From CAZYFH01 sp965197395 (GTDB lineage Bacteria > Acidobacteriota > Vicinamibacteria > Vicinamibacterales > UBA8438), in NCBI GenBank assembly GCA_965197395.1, contig CBDANB010000006.1, positions 248,001 to 312,000 of the forward strand: 64,000 nt of DNA, read 5' to 3'. The position numbers were made by a program, and so were the translations under genes. Below, piece by piece: positions 24,599 through 33,646 of the stretch; within the stretch, counting starts at the first letter, position 1, and every line of letters starts with the position of its first letter. The notes below the pieces were generated by a model, which was not told the DNA's origin, did no database searches, and saw only the letters and a list, made by a program, of their open reading frames with translations.

Positions 24599-24633
24599 CT
24601 GCGTGGGATGCGTGCACATGAGCAAGGCCGTCG

Positions 24634-26052
24634 GTGCGTGAAGGGGCCCGGCGGGTGCACATGGTCGGGATCGGCGGCGTCGGGATGAGTGGGATCGCGG
24701 AAGTGCTCGTCACGCTCGGGTACGACGTGAGCGGATCGGATATGACGGAATCGCCTGCCCTGGACAGGCTGCGTGCGGTCGGCGCACATGTGATGGTGGG
24801 CCACGATGCCGGTCACGTGATGGTGGGCCACGATGCCGATCACGTCGAGCGCCCGGACATGGTCGTCGTCTCGGCGGCTGTGCCCGGCGACAATCCGGAG
24901 GTCACCGAGGCAGCCCGCCTCGCAATCCCCATCGTCTCACGCGGCGCAATGCTCGCGGAGCTCACCGGTCGGAGACGAGCGATTGCCGTCGTCGGATCGC
25001 ATGGGAAGACGACCACGACATCGATGGTCGCGATCGTCCTGGAGGCGTGTGGGGTCGACCCGACGGCCATCATCGGGGGACGGGTGAGCGCGTTCGGCAG
25101 CAATGCCCGTCTCGGACGCGGCCCGTTCATCGTGGTCGAAGCCGACGAGAGCGATCGATCCTTCCTGCGTCTGTCGCCCGAGATCGCGGTGCTGACCAAC
25201 ATCGACGACGAGCACCTGGATGCCTATGCGGGAATGGCTGATCTCGAGCAGGCGTTCGCGGCGTTCGCGTCACGGGTTCCGCCACACGGATGTCTCGTCG
25301 CCTGCGCCGACGACGAGCGACTACGGCGCCTGACACGCGACGCGACGCGGCCCGTGCTGACGTACGCCATTGACGAGCCGACGGCGTCGGTTCGCGCCCA
25401 CGACGTGGCGCTCGGGGCGACCGGGTCACGGTGTCGCGTGACGGTCACGACCGACAACGCGCCAGACGACTTCGAGCTCGACCTCCGTATCCCAGGCCGG
25501 CACAACGTGCTCAACGCGCTGGCCGCGGTCGCAGTGGGCACGCAGATTGGCGTGGCCCCGTTGGTCATGAGCGACGCGCTGGCGGGGTTCGCCGGAGCCG
25601 ATCGACGGTTCGAGGTGCGTGGCGAGGTCGACGGGATCCGCGTGATCGACGACTACGGTCACCACCCGACGGAGATCACCGCGGTGCTCGAGACGGCGCG
25701 GCTGGGCGCGCCGCGCCGCGTCGTGGTCGTGTTCCAGCCGCACCGCTACACGCGGACCCACCGGCTACTCGACCGGTTTGGGCCGGCGCTCGCCTTGGCC
25801 GACATGCTCATTCTCACCGACGTCTTCGCAGCCGGTGAGGCTCCGTTGCCGGGGGCAACCGCCGAGGCCATCGCGGCGGAGGTCGCGGCGACCTCGCCAA
25901 TGCCCATCCGACGCGTCGCGTCGTTGGACGAGGCGGTTGAGACCGTCATGTCGGTCGCGCGTCGCGGTGACGTCATCGTGACGTTGGGCGCTGGGTCGGT
26001 CGGACGAATCGCGCCCCGCATCGTCGAGTTGTTGAAGGGACGGGAATCCTGA
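24634..26052 (+). CDS. murC: UDP-MurNAc:L-alanine ligase MurC
   Basis: The 472-aa Mur ligase commits UDP-MurNAc to peptide synthesis by adding L-Ala. It begins VHMVGIGGVGMSGIAEVL and has ATP-binding VVGSHGKTTTTSMVA, VVEADESDRSFL, LTNIDDEHLDAYAG and DDYGHHPTEITAVLETAR with VVFQPHRYTRT. The GTG at 24634 is the likely start. A 27-bp tandem duplication (24790-24843) repeats nine residues (VMVGHDAGH, VMVGHDADH) in the N-terminal UDP-binding domain, an insertion relative to the usual family sequence. The stop overlaps ftsQ by one base. Confidence 0.95.
   Translation: MREGARRVHMVGIGGVGMSGIAEVLVTLGYDVSGSDMTESPALDRLRAVGAHVMVGHDAGHVMVGHDADHVERPDMVVVSAAVPGDNPEVTEAARLAIPIVSRGAMLAELTGRRRAIAVVGSHGKTTTTSMVAIVLEACGVDPTAIIGGRVSAFGSNARLGRGPFIVVEADESDRSFLRLSPEIAVLTNIDDEHLDAYAGMADLEQAFAAFASRVPPHGCLVACADDERLRRLTRDATRPVLTYAIDEPTASVRAHDVALGATGSRCRVTVTTDNAPDDFELDLRIPGRHNVLNALAAVAVGTQIGVAPLVMSDALAGFAGADRRFEVRGEVDGIRVIDDYGHHPTEITAVLETARLGAPRRVVVVFQPHRYTRTHRLLDRFGPALALADMLILTDVFAAGEAPLPGATAEAIAAEVAATSPMPIRRVASLDEAVETVMSVARRGDVIVTLGAGSVGRIAPRIVELLKGRES
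24790..24843 (+). repeat. 27-bp tandem duplication inside murC
   Basis: Two adjacent 27-bp copies beginning GTGATGGTGGGCCACGATGC differ at a single base. The duplication is in frame and adds nine residues, so murC stays intact. Confidence 0.85.
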
Positions 26053-26924
26053 TGGGCGTGCGCACGACGACGGACCGTGGGTTCCATCGGGCACATCTCA
26101 GGCCCGGTCGCCGGCGGCGCCTGGCCGCTCGTCGGCGGTTCCTCGTGCGCGCCCTCGTCGTGGCGGTGGTCGTCGTTGCCGGCGGGCGATGGCTGGTCGG
26201 CGCCGCCGAGCAGTCGGCCGCGCTCAGGGTCGCGACGGTCGCCGTCGAGGGGAATCAGCGCGTGTCGCGGGGCGAGCTGCTCGCCCTGGTCGACTCGTTG
26301 CATGGACAGAACGTCCTCGTCGCCGACCTCGAAGCAGCACGGGCGCGACTCCTGAGCTCGGGATGGATTGAGGACGCCACGTTGCGACGCGTGCTGCCGT
26401 CGACTATCGCCGTCGTCGTGACTGAGCGGGAACCGGTAGGCATCGCCCGGCTCGGATCGAGGCTCTACCTCGTCGATGCACGCGGGGCCGTCATTGACGA
26501 GTACGGTCCGCGGTTCGCAGGCGTCGACCTGCCAATCATCGACGGTCTGTCCGCCAGCGATGAGGGCCGCGCGAGTGTCGACCGCGGCCGCGCCGCCCTC
26601 GCAGCCAGGGTCATGCAGCAAGTCGGGGCCCATGAACGGCTGGCCGCCCGCCTCTCGCAGGTCGACGTTCGGGATCCCAACGACGCGGTGGTCCTGTTGG
26701 CCGGCGACCCGGCGCTGATTCACCTCGGGACCGAACGGTTTGCCGAGCGCCTCGAGGTCTATCTCGATCTGGCCCCGACGCTTCGGGCAACTGTGCCCGA
26801 GATCGATTACGTCGATCTCCGATTCGATCGACGAGTGTACGTCGGTCCGGCGGGCGGCGACCCAGGCGGGGAGACGCCGGCGAACGTCGTGGCGCGTCGG
26901 ATACCGGCGGGTCCGACCGAGTAG
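26052..26924 (+). CDS. ftsQ: Cell division protein FtsQ
   Basis: The 290-aa protein has an Arg-rich cytoplasmic N-terminus, one membrane helix (about residues 31-52, VRALVVAVVVVAGGRWLVGA), then a POTRA domain (VATVAVEGNQRVSRGELLAL ... ARARLLSSGWIEDATLRRVLP) and the FtsQ/DivIB beta domain (TIAVVVTEREPVGIARLG ... YLVDARGAVID). It scaffolds FtsL/FtsB at the septum. It follows murC directly (TGATG overlap); in many bacteria murB and ddl sit between them, and both are absent here. Confidence 0.9.
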   Translation: MGVRTTTDRGFHRAHLRPGRRRRLAARRRFLVRALVVAVVVVAGGRWLVGAAEQSAALRVATVAVEGNQRVSRGELLALVDSLHGQNVLVADLEAARARLLSSGWIEDATLRRVLPSTIAVVVTEREPVGIARLGSRLYLVDARGAVIDEYGPRFAGVDLPIIDGLSASDEGRASVDRGRAALAARVMQQVGAHERLAARLSQVDVRDPNDAVVLLAGDPALIHLGTERFAERLEVYLDLAPTLRATVPEIDYVDLRFDRRVYVGPAGGDPGGETPANVVARRIPAGPTE

Positions 26925-26951
26925 TGGGGAACCGAGTTCAACGGAGGCAGC

Positions 26952-28184
26952 GTGGCACGTAGCGAGCAATACCTGGTCGGGCTCGATGTCGGCACGTCGA
27001 AGATCGCCGCCATCGTCGGGGAAGCCATGGACGACGGCAGCCTGGACATCGTCGGGATCGGGGTGGCCGACGCCAAGGGGATTCGCCGGGGGGTCGTGGT
27101 GAATCTCGAGGCGGCGGTCGAGTCCATCAAGAAGTCACTCGAAGAGGCGGAGCTCACGGCCGGCGTCGAGATCGACTCCGTGCACTTGGGCCTCTCGGCG
27201 GGGCACGCCAAGGCGTTCAACAGTCGCGGTGTGGTGGCCGTCGCTGGCAAGAACCGTGAGATCACCCGTGAGGATGTCCGTCGGGCCATCGACGCGGCGA
27301 AGGCGGTCTCGTTGCCGAGCGGTCGCGAGATCCTGCATGTGTTGCCACAGGATTTCGTCGTTGACGAACAAGACGGGATTGGCGCGCCCATTGGTATGAC
27401 GGGCGCGCGTCTCGAGGTCAACGTGCACGTGGTGACTGGGAGCGCGTCGTCGGCGCAGAACGTCGTGGCCTGCGTGAATCGCGCCGGCGTTGCGGTCGTC
27501 GACACCGTGCTAGAGCAGCTGGCGGCCGCCGAGGCGGTGCTGACGTCGGACGAGAAGGAGCTTGGCGTGGCGCTCGTCGATGTCGGCGGTGGCACGACCG
27601 ATTTCGCCGTGTTCGAGCGAGGCAGCCTCTGGCACACCGGTGTCGTGGCACTCGGCGGTGATCACTTCACCAACGATATTGCGGTCGGGCTGCGCACGCC
27701 GATTCCCGAAGCGGAGAAGACGAAACGCCGCAGCGGGTGTGCGCTCGCCGGCTTGGTCGACGAAGAGCAGACCATCGAGGTTGCGAGCGTTGGCGGCCGG
27801 CAGCCCCGGGTCATGTCGCGCCGGATACTCGCCGATGTGCTGCAGCCGCGTGCCGAGGAAATCTTCCACCAGTTATGGGACGAGGTGCGGCGGGCCGGCT
27901 ACGAGCGGTCGCTGAACTCCGGCATCGTGCTGACCGGCGGCGGGTCGGTCCTCGATGGCATGCCGGAGATCGCCGACCAGATTTTCGACCTGCCGATCCG
28001 ACGGGGCTGCCCCGTCGGCGTCGGCGGGTTGACGGACCACGTGCACAACCCAGCGTTCGCCACAGCTGTCGGGCTCGTCATGTACGCCCAACGCAATCAG
28101 ATGATGGAGCGGGACCGTGCCGAAGGCGGGGCCTTCAGCCGGGTGGCCGGCCGGCTACGCGGGCTCTTCAAGGAGTTTTTCTGA
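26952..28184 (+). CDS. ftsA: Cell division actin-like protein FtsA
   Basis: The 410-aa protein belongs to the actin/Hsp70 fold: phosphate-1 loop YLVGLDVGTSKIAAIVGE, the FtsA-specific 1C domain, phosphate-2 loop ALVDVGGGTTDFAVFERG and adenosine loop SGIVLTGGGSVLDGM. It ends with an amphipathic, basic membrane-targeting helix (RVAGRLRGLFKEFF). FtsA anchors FtsZ filaments to the membrane. The GTG start at 26952 has GGAGG 4 nt upstream. It lies in the canonical ftsQ-ftsA-ftsZ order. Confidence 0.96.
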   Translation: MARSEQYLVGLDVGTSKIAAIVGEAMDDGSLDIVGIGVADAKGIRRGVVVNLEAAVESIKKSLEEAELTAGVEIDSVHLGLSAGHAKAFNSRGVVAVAGKNREITREDVRRAIDAAKAVSLPSGREILHVLPQDFVVDEQDGIGAPIGMTGARLEVNVHVVTGSASSAQNVVACVNRAGVAVVDTVLEQLAAAEAVLTSDEKELGVALVDVGGGTTDFAVFERGSLWHTGVVALGGDHFTNDIAVGLRTPIPEAEKTKRRSGCALAGLVDEEQTIEVASVGGRQPRVMSRRILADVLQPRAEEIFHQLWDEVRRAGYERSLNSGIVLTGGGSVLDGMPEIADQIFDLPIRRGCPVGVGGLTDHVHNPAFATAVGLVMYAQRNQMMERDRAEGGAFSRVAGRLRGLFKEFF

Positions 28185-28224
28185 AGCGGAGCGCTGTGTC
28201 GTCGCGCGAGAGGAGGATGTGAGG

Positions 28225-29508
28225 ATGACGGACCCTCAGGGACCCATGGGTGACAACGCCGTTGCGCCACGCGACCTCCGCCTTACGCTAGACGACAACC
28301 GCCGTCCAGGCGCTCGTATCAAGGTCGTGGGCGTCGGCGGCGGTGGCGGGAACGCCGTCAACCGGATGGTGGCCGCCGGGCTCGGCGGCGTCGAATTCAT
28401 CGTGGCCAACACCGACGCGCAGGCGCTCTCTCACAACAACGCGCCGGTCCGCCTGCAGATCGGCGAGAAACTGACCAAGGGTCTCGGCGCCGGGGCCGAC
28501 CCCAACATCGGCCGCCAGGCCGCGCTCGAGGACACCGAGCAACTGATCGCGGCGCTCGACGGCGCGGACATGGTGTTCGTCACAACCGGGCTCGGTGGTG
28601 GGACCGGCACGGGAGCTGCCCCCGTGATTGCGAATCTCGCGAGCGAGCTTGGCGCATTGACCGTGGCCGTCGTGACCAAGCCGTTCGCGTTCGAGGGCAA
28701 GCGTCGATCGGATCAAGCCACTCGCGGTCTGGCAGAGCTGCGCGAGAGCGTCGACACGGTCATCGCGATCCCGAACGAGCGGCTGCTTGCAACCATCGAC
28801 CGCGACACCACGCTGAACGATGCGTTCACGCTGGCTGACGACGTCCTGCACCAGGCCATTCAGGGCATCTCGGACCTGATCATCGTACCCGGGCTCATCA
28901 ATCTCGACTTCGCCGATGTGACCACGATCATGTCCGGCATGGGAATGGCGATTATGGGAACCGGCTACGGCGAGGGAGAGAACCGCGGGGTCGAGGCGGC
29001 CACGCGCGCGGTCTCGAGCCCGCTTCTCGAGGACTCGTCGGTCGAGGGTGCCCGGGGCGTCATCGTCAACGTCACAGGGGGCCCCGATCTGTCGATGCTC
29101 GAGGTGAGCGAGGCAACAACGATCATTCACGAGTCTGCGCATGAGGACGCCAACATCATCTTCGGGGCGGTTGTCGACCAGGCGATGCAGGGGAAGGTCA
29201 AGATCACCGTGATCGCGACCGGCTTCGGCGAATCCGGCGGACGGCAGGCAGCCAGGACCCTCGCGTCGGCGGCCGCCGAGACACCGGTCGAGCTCACAAA
29301 CTACGCGAGCAAGCAGCAGCAGGAGCCCGCCGAGCAGGTGGCCGGTGCCGCGATGGGCACGAGTTTCGCGATCTCACGGCGACCGCTCATCGAGCTGCCC
29401 CTGCCGGAAGCGCCGGACGCGGGAGTCGGCGACCTGGCCGACATCGAGCTGCCGGCGGCGGAAATGTCGGCGGACGTACCGGCGTTCCTCAGGCGGCGCA
29501 GCAAATAG
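28225..29508 (+). CDS. ftsZ: Tubulin-like division GTPase FtsZ
   Basis: The 427-aa protein contains the GTP-binding GVGGGGGNAVNRMVAAGLGG, the tubulin signature GLGGGTGTGAAPVIA, KPFAFEGKRRSDQATRGL, the T7-loop NLDFADVTTIM and a C-terminal conserved tail DVPAFLRRR, which binds FtsA and other partners. It forms the Z-ring. ATG 28225 is preceded by GAGGAGG; the frame is open upstream into ftsA without similarity. It is the last gene of the cluster on the plus strand. Confidence 0.98.
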   Translation: MTDPQGPMGDNAVAPRDLRLTLDDNRRPGARIKVVGVGGGGGNAVNRMVAAGLGGVEFIVANTDAQALSHNNAPVRLQIGEKLTKGLGAGADPNIGRQAALEDTEQLIAALDGADMVFVTTGLGGGTGTGAAPVIANLASELGALTVAVVTKPFAFEGKRRSDQATRGLAELRESVDTVIAIPNERLLATIDRDTTLNDAFTLADDVLHQAIQGISDLIIVPGLINLDFADVTTIMSGMGMAIMGTGYGEGENRGVEAATRAVSSPLLEDSSVEGARGVIVNVTGGPDLSMLEVSEATTIIHESAHEDANIIFGAVVDQAMQGKVKITVIATGFGESGGRQAARTLASAAAETPVELTNYASKQQQEPAEQVAGAAMGTSFAISRRPLIELPLPEAPDAGVGDLADIELPAAEMSADVPAFLRRRSK

Positions 29509-29513
29509 GGTTC

Positions 29514-29807
29514 CTAACGACCTGCCTCCGCGTTGTTGTCCCGAAACGCCCGGACGATGAGGTCGCGGAGCGCGTCAGTGGACCCGGCCTCGCTCGCCGG
29601 CCGCACCAACAGGAAGCGACGGCGCTCGCCGTTCACCGCATACTGCCGCGCCGGCAGCGTCACGTTGGGACTGCCGTCGCGACCCTCCCACACCGCAAAC
29701 CCCACGAGCTTCAGGCCGGCCAGCGGTCCGTCCTTGAAATGTAGCTCGGCGTCGGCCAGCTTGCCGGCCGGAGCGCCCGGGTCGCTCGGTACGATTCTTA
29801 CCTGCAT
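29514..29807 (-). CDS. Small protein, possible distant SpoVG-like fold
   Basis: The ATG at 29807, with GGAGGG about 6 nt upstream, encodes 97 aa without signal peptide or membrane helix. The pattern GKLADAELHF, then LVGFAVWEGRDGSPNVTLPAR and a C-terminal amphipathic helix (STDALRDLIVRAFRD) resembles SpoVG proteins, which have a small beta sheet with VxxGxxGxxVxxPxR and a terminal helix. SpoVG is an RNA/DNA-binding protein first linked to septation, and this gene lies tail-to-tail with ftsZ, 5 bp from its stop. The similarity is by eye only; otherwise it is a conserved hypothetical. Confidence 0.45.
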   Translation of the reverse strand: MQVRIVPSDPGAPAGKLADAELHFKDGPLAGLKLVGFAVWEGRDGSPNVTLPARQYAVNGERRRFLLVRPASEAGSTDALRDLIVRAFRDNNAEAGR

Positions 29808-29937
29808 GATGTCCCTCCACTTGAGAGGGCGTCGCAAAGCCCGTACCGAGCGCGAACGGCTCGCCGGGACGGGCGCGCGCGCGGCCAGTCTCGTGGGATC
29901 GCACCAAGGAGGGAAACGGCCGTTGACGTGGTCGTGA

Positions 29938-30075
29938 GTGCGGGGCGAAGCCCCGTCTCGGGAGGCCAATTGCGGCACGGTCGGCCAAGGCGCGCACGGC
30001 GCGCCTCGCGGGCGCGGAGTGGGGCTCTCGGGGTCCCCGCGGAGCGCCCAGCGGGGGTTCGGGGCGAAGCCCCGT
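29938..30075. repeat. Palindromic intergenic repeat, copy 1
   Basis: It begins GCGGGGCGAAGCCCCGTCT and ends TTCGGGGCGAAGCCCCGTCT, each able to form a hairpin. Between them is a segment with GCGCACGGCGCGCCTCGCG and GGAGTGGGGCTCTCGGGGTC. The reverse complement of nearly the same segment lies at 43590-43640. It fills the space between the SpoVG-like gene and the RNase H-AcpS gene, touching the latter's stop codon. Confidence 0.7.
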
Positions 30076-30963
30076 CTAATTACCGAGCATCACGACCTGC
30101 GCCATCGCTAGATCACACGTGTGCGTGATGGTGACGAGCGCGCGGCCGGCGCCGAGACGGGTGAAGCGGCGTAATGCGCCCCCGCGCAACTCCAGTTGCG
30201 GGGGGCCGTGCCTTCGGACGACCTCGATGTCGCGCCACAGCACGCCCAGCGAGTGCCCGGTCCCGAGCGCCTTCATCGCGGCCTCCTTGGCGCAGAAGCG
30301 CCCGGCGAGATGTTGCGCGGGGGTGCGACGCCGAGTGCTGAACGCCGCCTCGCGCTCCGTGAAGACCCTGGACAGGAAGCGGTCGCCGTACCGACGCAGC
30401 AAGTCATCAATACGGGCGACCTGCTCGATATCGATCCCGATGCCGATGATGCGGTCGCCGGTCGTGGTCGACACGGCGAGGCCGTTCGCCGTCAGGGTCG
30501 GCGCTGCGGCGGGTGTGGAGCCACGCGGAGCGATGTCTCCGGGCGAGACATCTGCCCCGCTGGCGCCGTCCATCGCGAGGTTGGCCAGGGCGTCGGCACG
30601 CGCGTTGTCAGCCCGTGGCACATGCTCGTATCGCACGCGATCGAGCGCGGCGGCCAGCTCGTTGGCACGCGCGTGAAGCACGCGGAGTGCCGAGTGACGC
30701 ACGCGATACCGCCCCGTCATCTGGCGGGTCAGAAGCTGCGAGTCCGAGCGGATGACGACGTCCAGGTGGCCGTGGGCGCCGAGATACTCGAGTGCCGCGA
30801 CGAGGCCGCGATATTCGGCAACGTTGTTCGTCGCTTCACCGATGGCGCCGGTGAGCTCCTGGAGCGCCGTGCCGTCCGCGGCCTCGATGCGGACACCGTA
30901 CCCGGCGGGTCCGGGATTGCCGCGCGCGCCTCCATCGATGTACGCGATGACGGGGGCGCTCAT
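30076..30963 (-). CDS. RNase HI fused to holo-[acyl-carrier-protein] synthase
   Basis: One uninterrupted 295-aa frame encodes two enzymes. Residues 1-131 are a bacterial/archaeal-type RNase HI with the metal ligands Asp10 (AYIDGGARGNPGPAG), Glu50 (NNVAEYRGL), Asp74 (IRSDSQLL) and Asp124 (NARADALAN). After a 40-residue Ala/Pro/Thr linker, residues 171-295 are AcpS with Asp178 (IIGIGIDIEQVARI) and Glu227 (FCAKEAAMKALG). RNase HI degrades RNA in RNA:DNA hybrids; AcpS transfers phosphopantetheine from CoA to acyl carrier protein. There is no internal ATG at the domain border, so a true fusion is likely. It follows the zinc-ribbon gene by 9 bp. Confidence 0.88.
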   Translation of the reverse strand: MSAPVIAYIDGGARGNPGPAGYGVRIEAADGTALQELTGAIGEATNNVAEYRGLVAALEYLGAHGHLDVVIRSDSQLLTRQMTGRYRVRHSALRVLHARANELAAALDRVRYEHVPRADNARADALANLAMDGASGADVSPGDIAPRGSTPAAAPTLTANGLAVSTTTGDRIIGIGIDIEQVARIDDLLRRYGDRFLSRVFTEREAAFSTRRRTPAQHLAGRFCAKEAAMKALGTGHSLGVLWRDIEVVRRHGPPQLELRGGALRRFTRLGAGRALVTITHTCDLAMAQVVMLGN

Positions 30964-30972
30964 CGACCCGAC

Positions 30973-31701
30973 CTATGACGGCGTGGTGACGTCCGCCTCG
31001 AGGCGGAAGTAGAGAATGCGCTGACAGCTCTCGCACTGGATCAGCGTCTTGTTCAGACGGACGTCGTTGAACAGCTGCGGCCGCAGGCGGACCTGGCACG
31101 ATGTGCACCGGCCGTCGCGGGCTTCCGAGACCGCGAGGCCCTTGCGCCCGCGGGCCAAGGTCTCGAACAGGGCGATCGTTCCGGCCGCCACGTTGCCGGC
31201 AAGCGCGGCGCGGTCGTTCGCGTGCTGCTCGATCTCGCGCTCGAGCAGCTGTTGTTGCTGCTCAAGCGCGGCCTGCTCCTCGGTTCCCGCGGTCTGCTCG
31301 GCGGCGACGGCGCGCTTGGCGTCGTCGACGCCCGCAGCGAGGGCGTCGCCATCGAGCATGCGTTGCAGCAGCCGGTCCTCGAGCCGCTCGACCACGGCTT
31401 CGGCGGCGGCGATCTCGGCCTGCATCGCGTGGTATTCCTTGTTGGTCTTGACTGCCATCAACTGCTCTTTGAAACGACTCAGCCGGGTTTGGGTCTGCGC
31501 GAGCTCGTTCTCCGCCTCCTGCCGCTCGGCCCGATGCTCCGCCAGTCGCCGCTGGCCTTGGTCCAGCTCGGCCTGCAGCGCTTGGAGGCGCGCGTCGAGC
31601 GCGGCACGCTGAAACGGGATCGCCTCGATGGCCTCCCGGGCGTCGCTGACGGCGGTCTCTAAACGCTGGAGTCGAATCAGCCGTTCGAGATCTGGGAGCA
31701 T
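30973..31701 (-). CDS. Coiled-coil protein with C-terminal C4 zinc ribbon
   Basis: The 242-aa protein is an antiparallel coiled coil over residues 3-180 (LERLIRLQRLETAVSDAREA ... QTQTRLSRFKEQLMAVKTNK) followed by a C4 zinc ribbon with CTSCQ near residue 200 and CESCQ about 24 residues later. It belongs to the family once called DUF164/zf-RING_7 (Hup-1/CdsZ type), whose members bind nucleic acid or organise other proteins; the precise role is unknown. ATG 31701 is chosen over an in-frame TTG two codons upstream. A rho-independent terminator ends only a few bases before this start codon. Confidence 0.75.
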   Translation of the reverse strand: MLPDLERLIRLQRLETAVSDAREAIEAIPFQRAALDARLQALQAELDQGQRRLAEHRAERQEAENELAQTQTRLSRFKEQLMAVKTNKEYHAMQAEIAAAEAVVERLEDRLLQRMLDGDALAAGVDDAKRAVAAEQTAGTEEQAALEQQQQLLEREIEQHANDRAALAGNVAAGTIALFETLARGRKGLAVSEARDGRCTSCQVRLRPQLFNDVRLNKTLIQCESCQRILYFRLEADVTTPS

Positions 31702-31705
31702 CACC

Positions 31706-31730
31706 AAAAAAGCCCCGCGCGGGCGGGGCT
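31706..31730 (-). terminator. Rho-independent terminator after the rpoD-tRNA unit
   Basis: On the minus strand an 8-bp GC-rich stem (AGCCCCGC paired with GCGGGGCT, 4-nt loop) is followed by six T. It lies 41 bp after the tRNA 3' end and directly before the start codon of the zinc-ribbon gene. Confidence 0.85.
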
Positions 31731-31771
31731 TGGTGTCGGGCGGTGCGCGGCGCGACCACGCACAAGGGAAA

Positions 31772-31847
31772 TGGTGGGCCCACCAGGATTCGAACCTGGG
31801 ACAGACCGGTTATGAGCCGGCGGCTCTGACCGCTGAGCTATGGGCCC
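31772..31847 (-). tRNA. tRNA with CAU anticodon (Met or Ile2)
   Basis: The 76-nt minus-strand sequence folds into a full cloverleaf: acceptor GGGCCCA/TGGGCCC, D-stem GCTC/GAGC, anticodon stem GCCGG/CCGGT with loop CTCATAA, T-arm CCAGG-TTCGAAT-CCTGG, discriminator A and an encoded CCA. The CAU anticodon fits elongator tRNA-Met or tRNA-Ile2, in which the C is modified to lysidine; sequence alone does not separate them with certainty. It lacks the unpaired first base pair of an initiator tRNA. It is 5 bp downstream of rpoD. Confidence 0.92.
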
Positions 31848-31852
31848 TGGTA

Positions 31853-33645
<1,793 letters not shown>

Positions 33646-33646
<1 letters not shown>

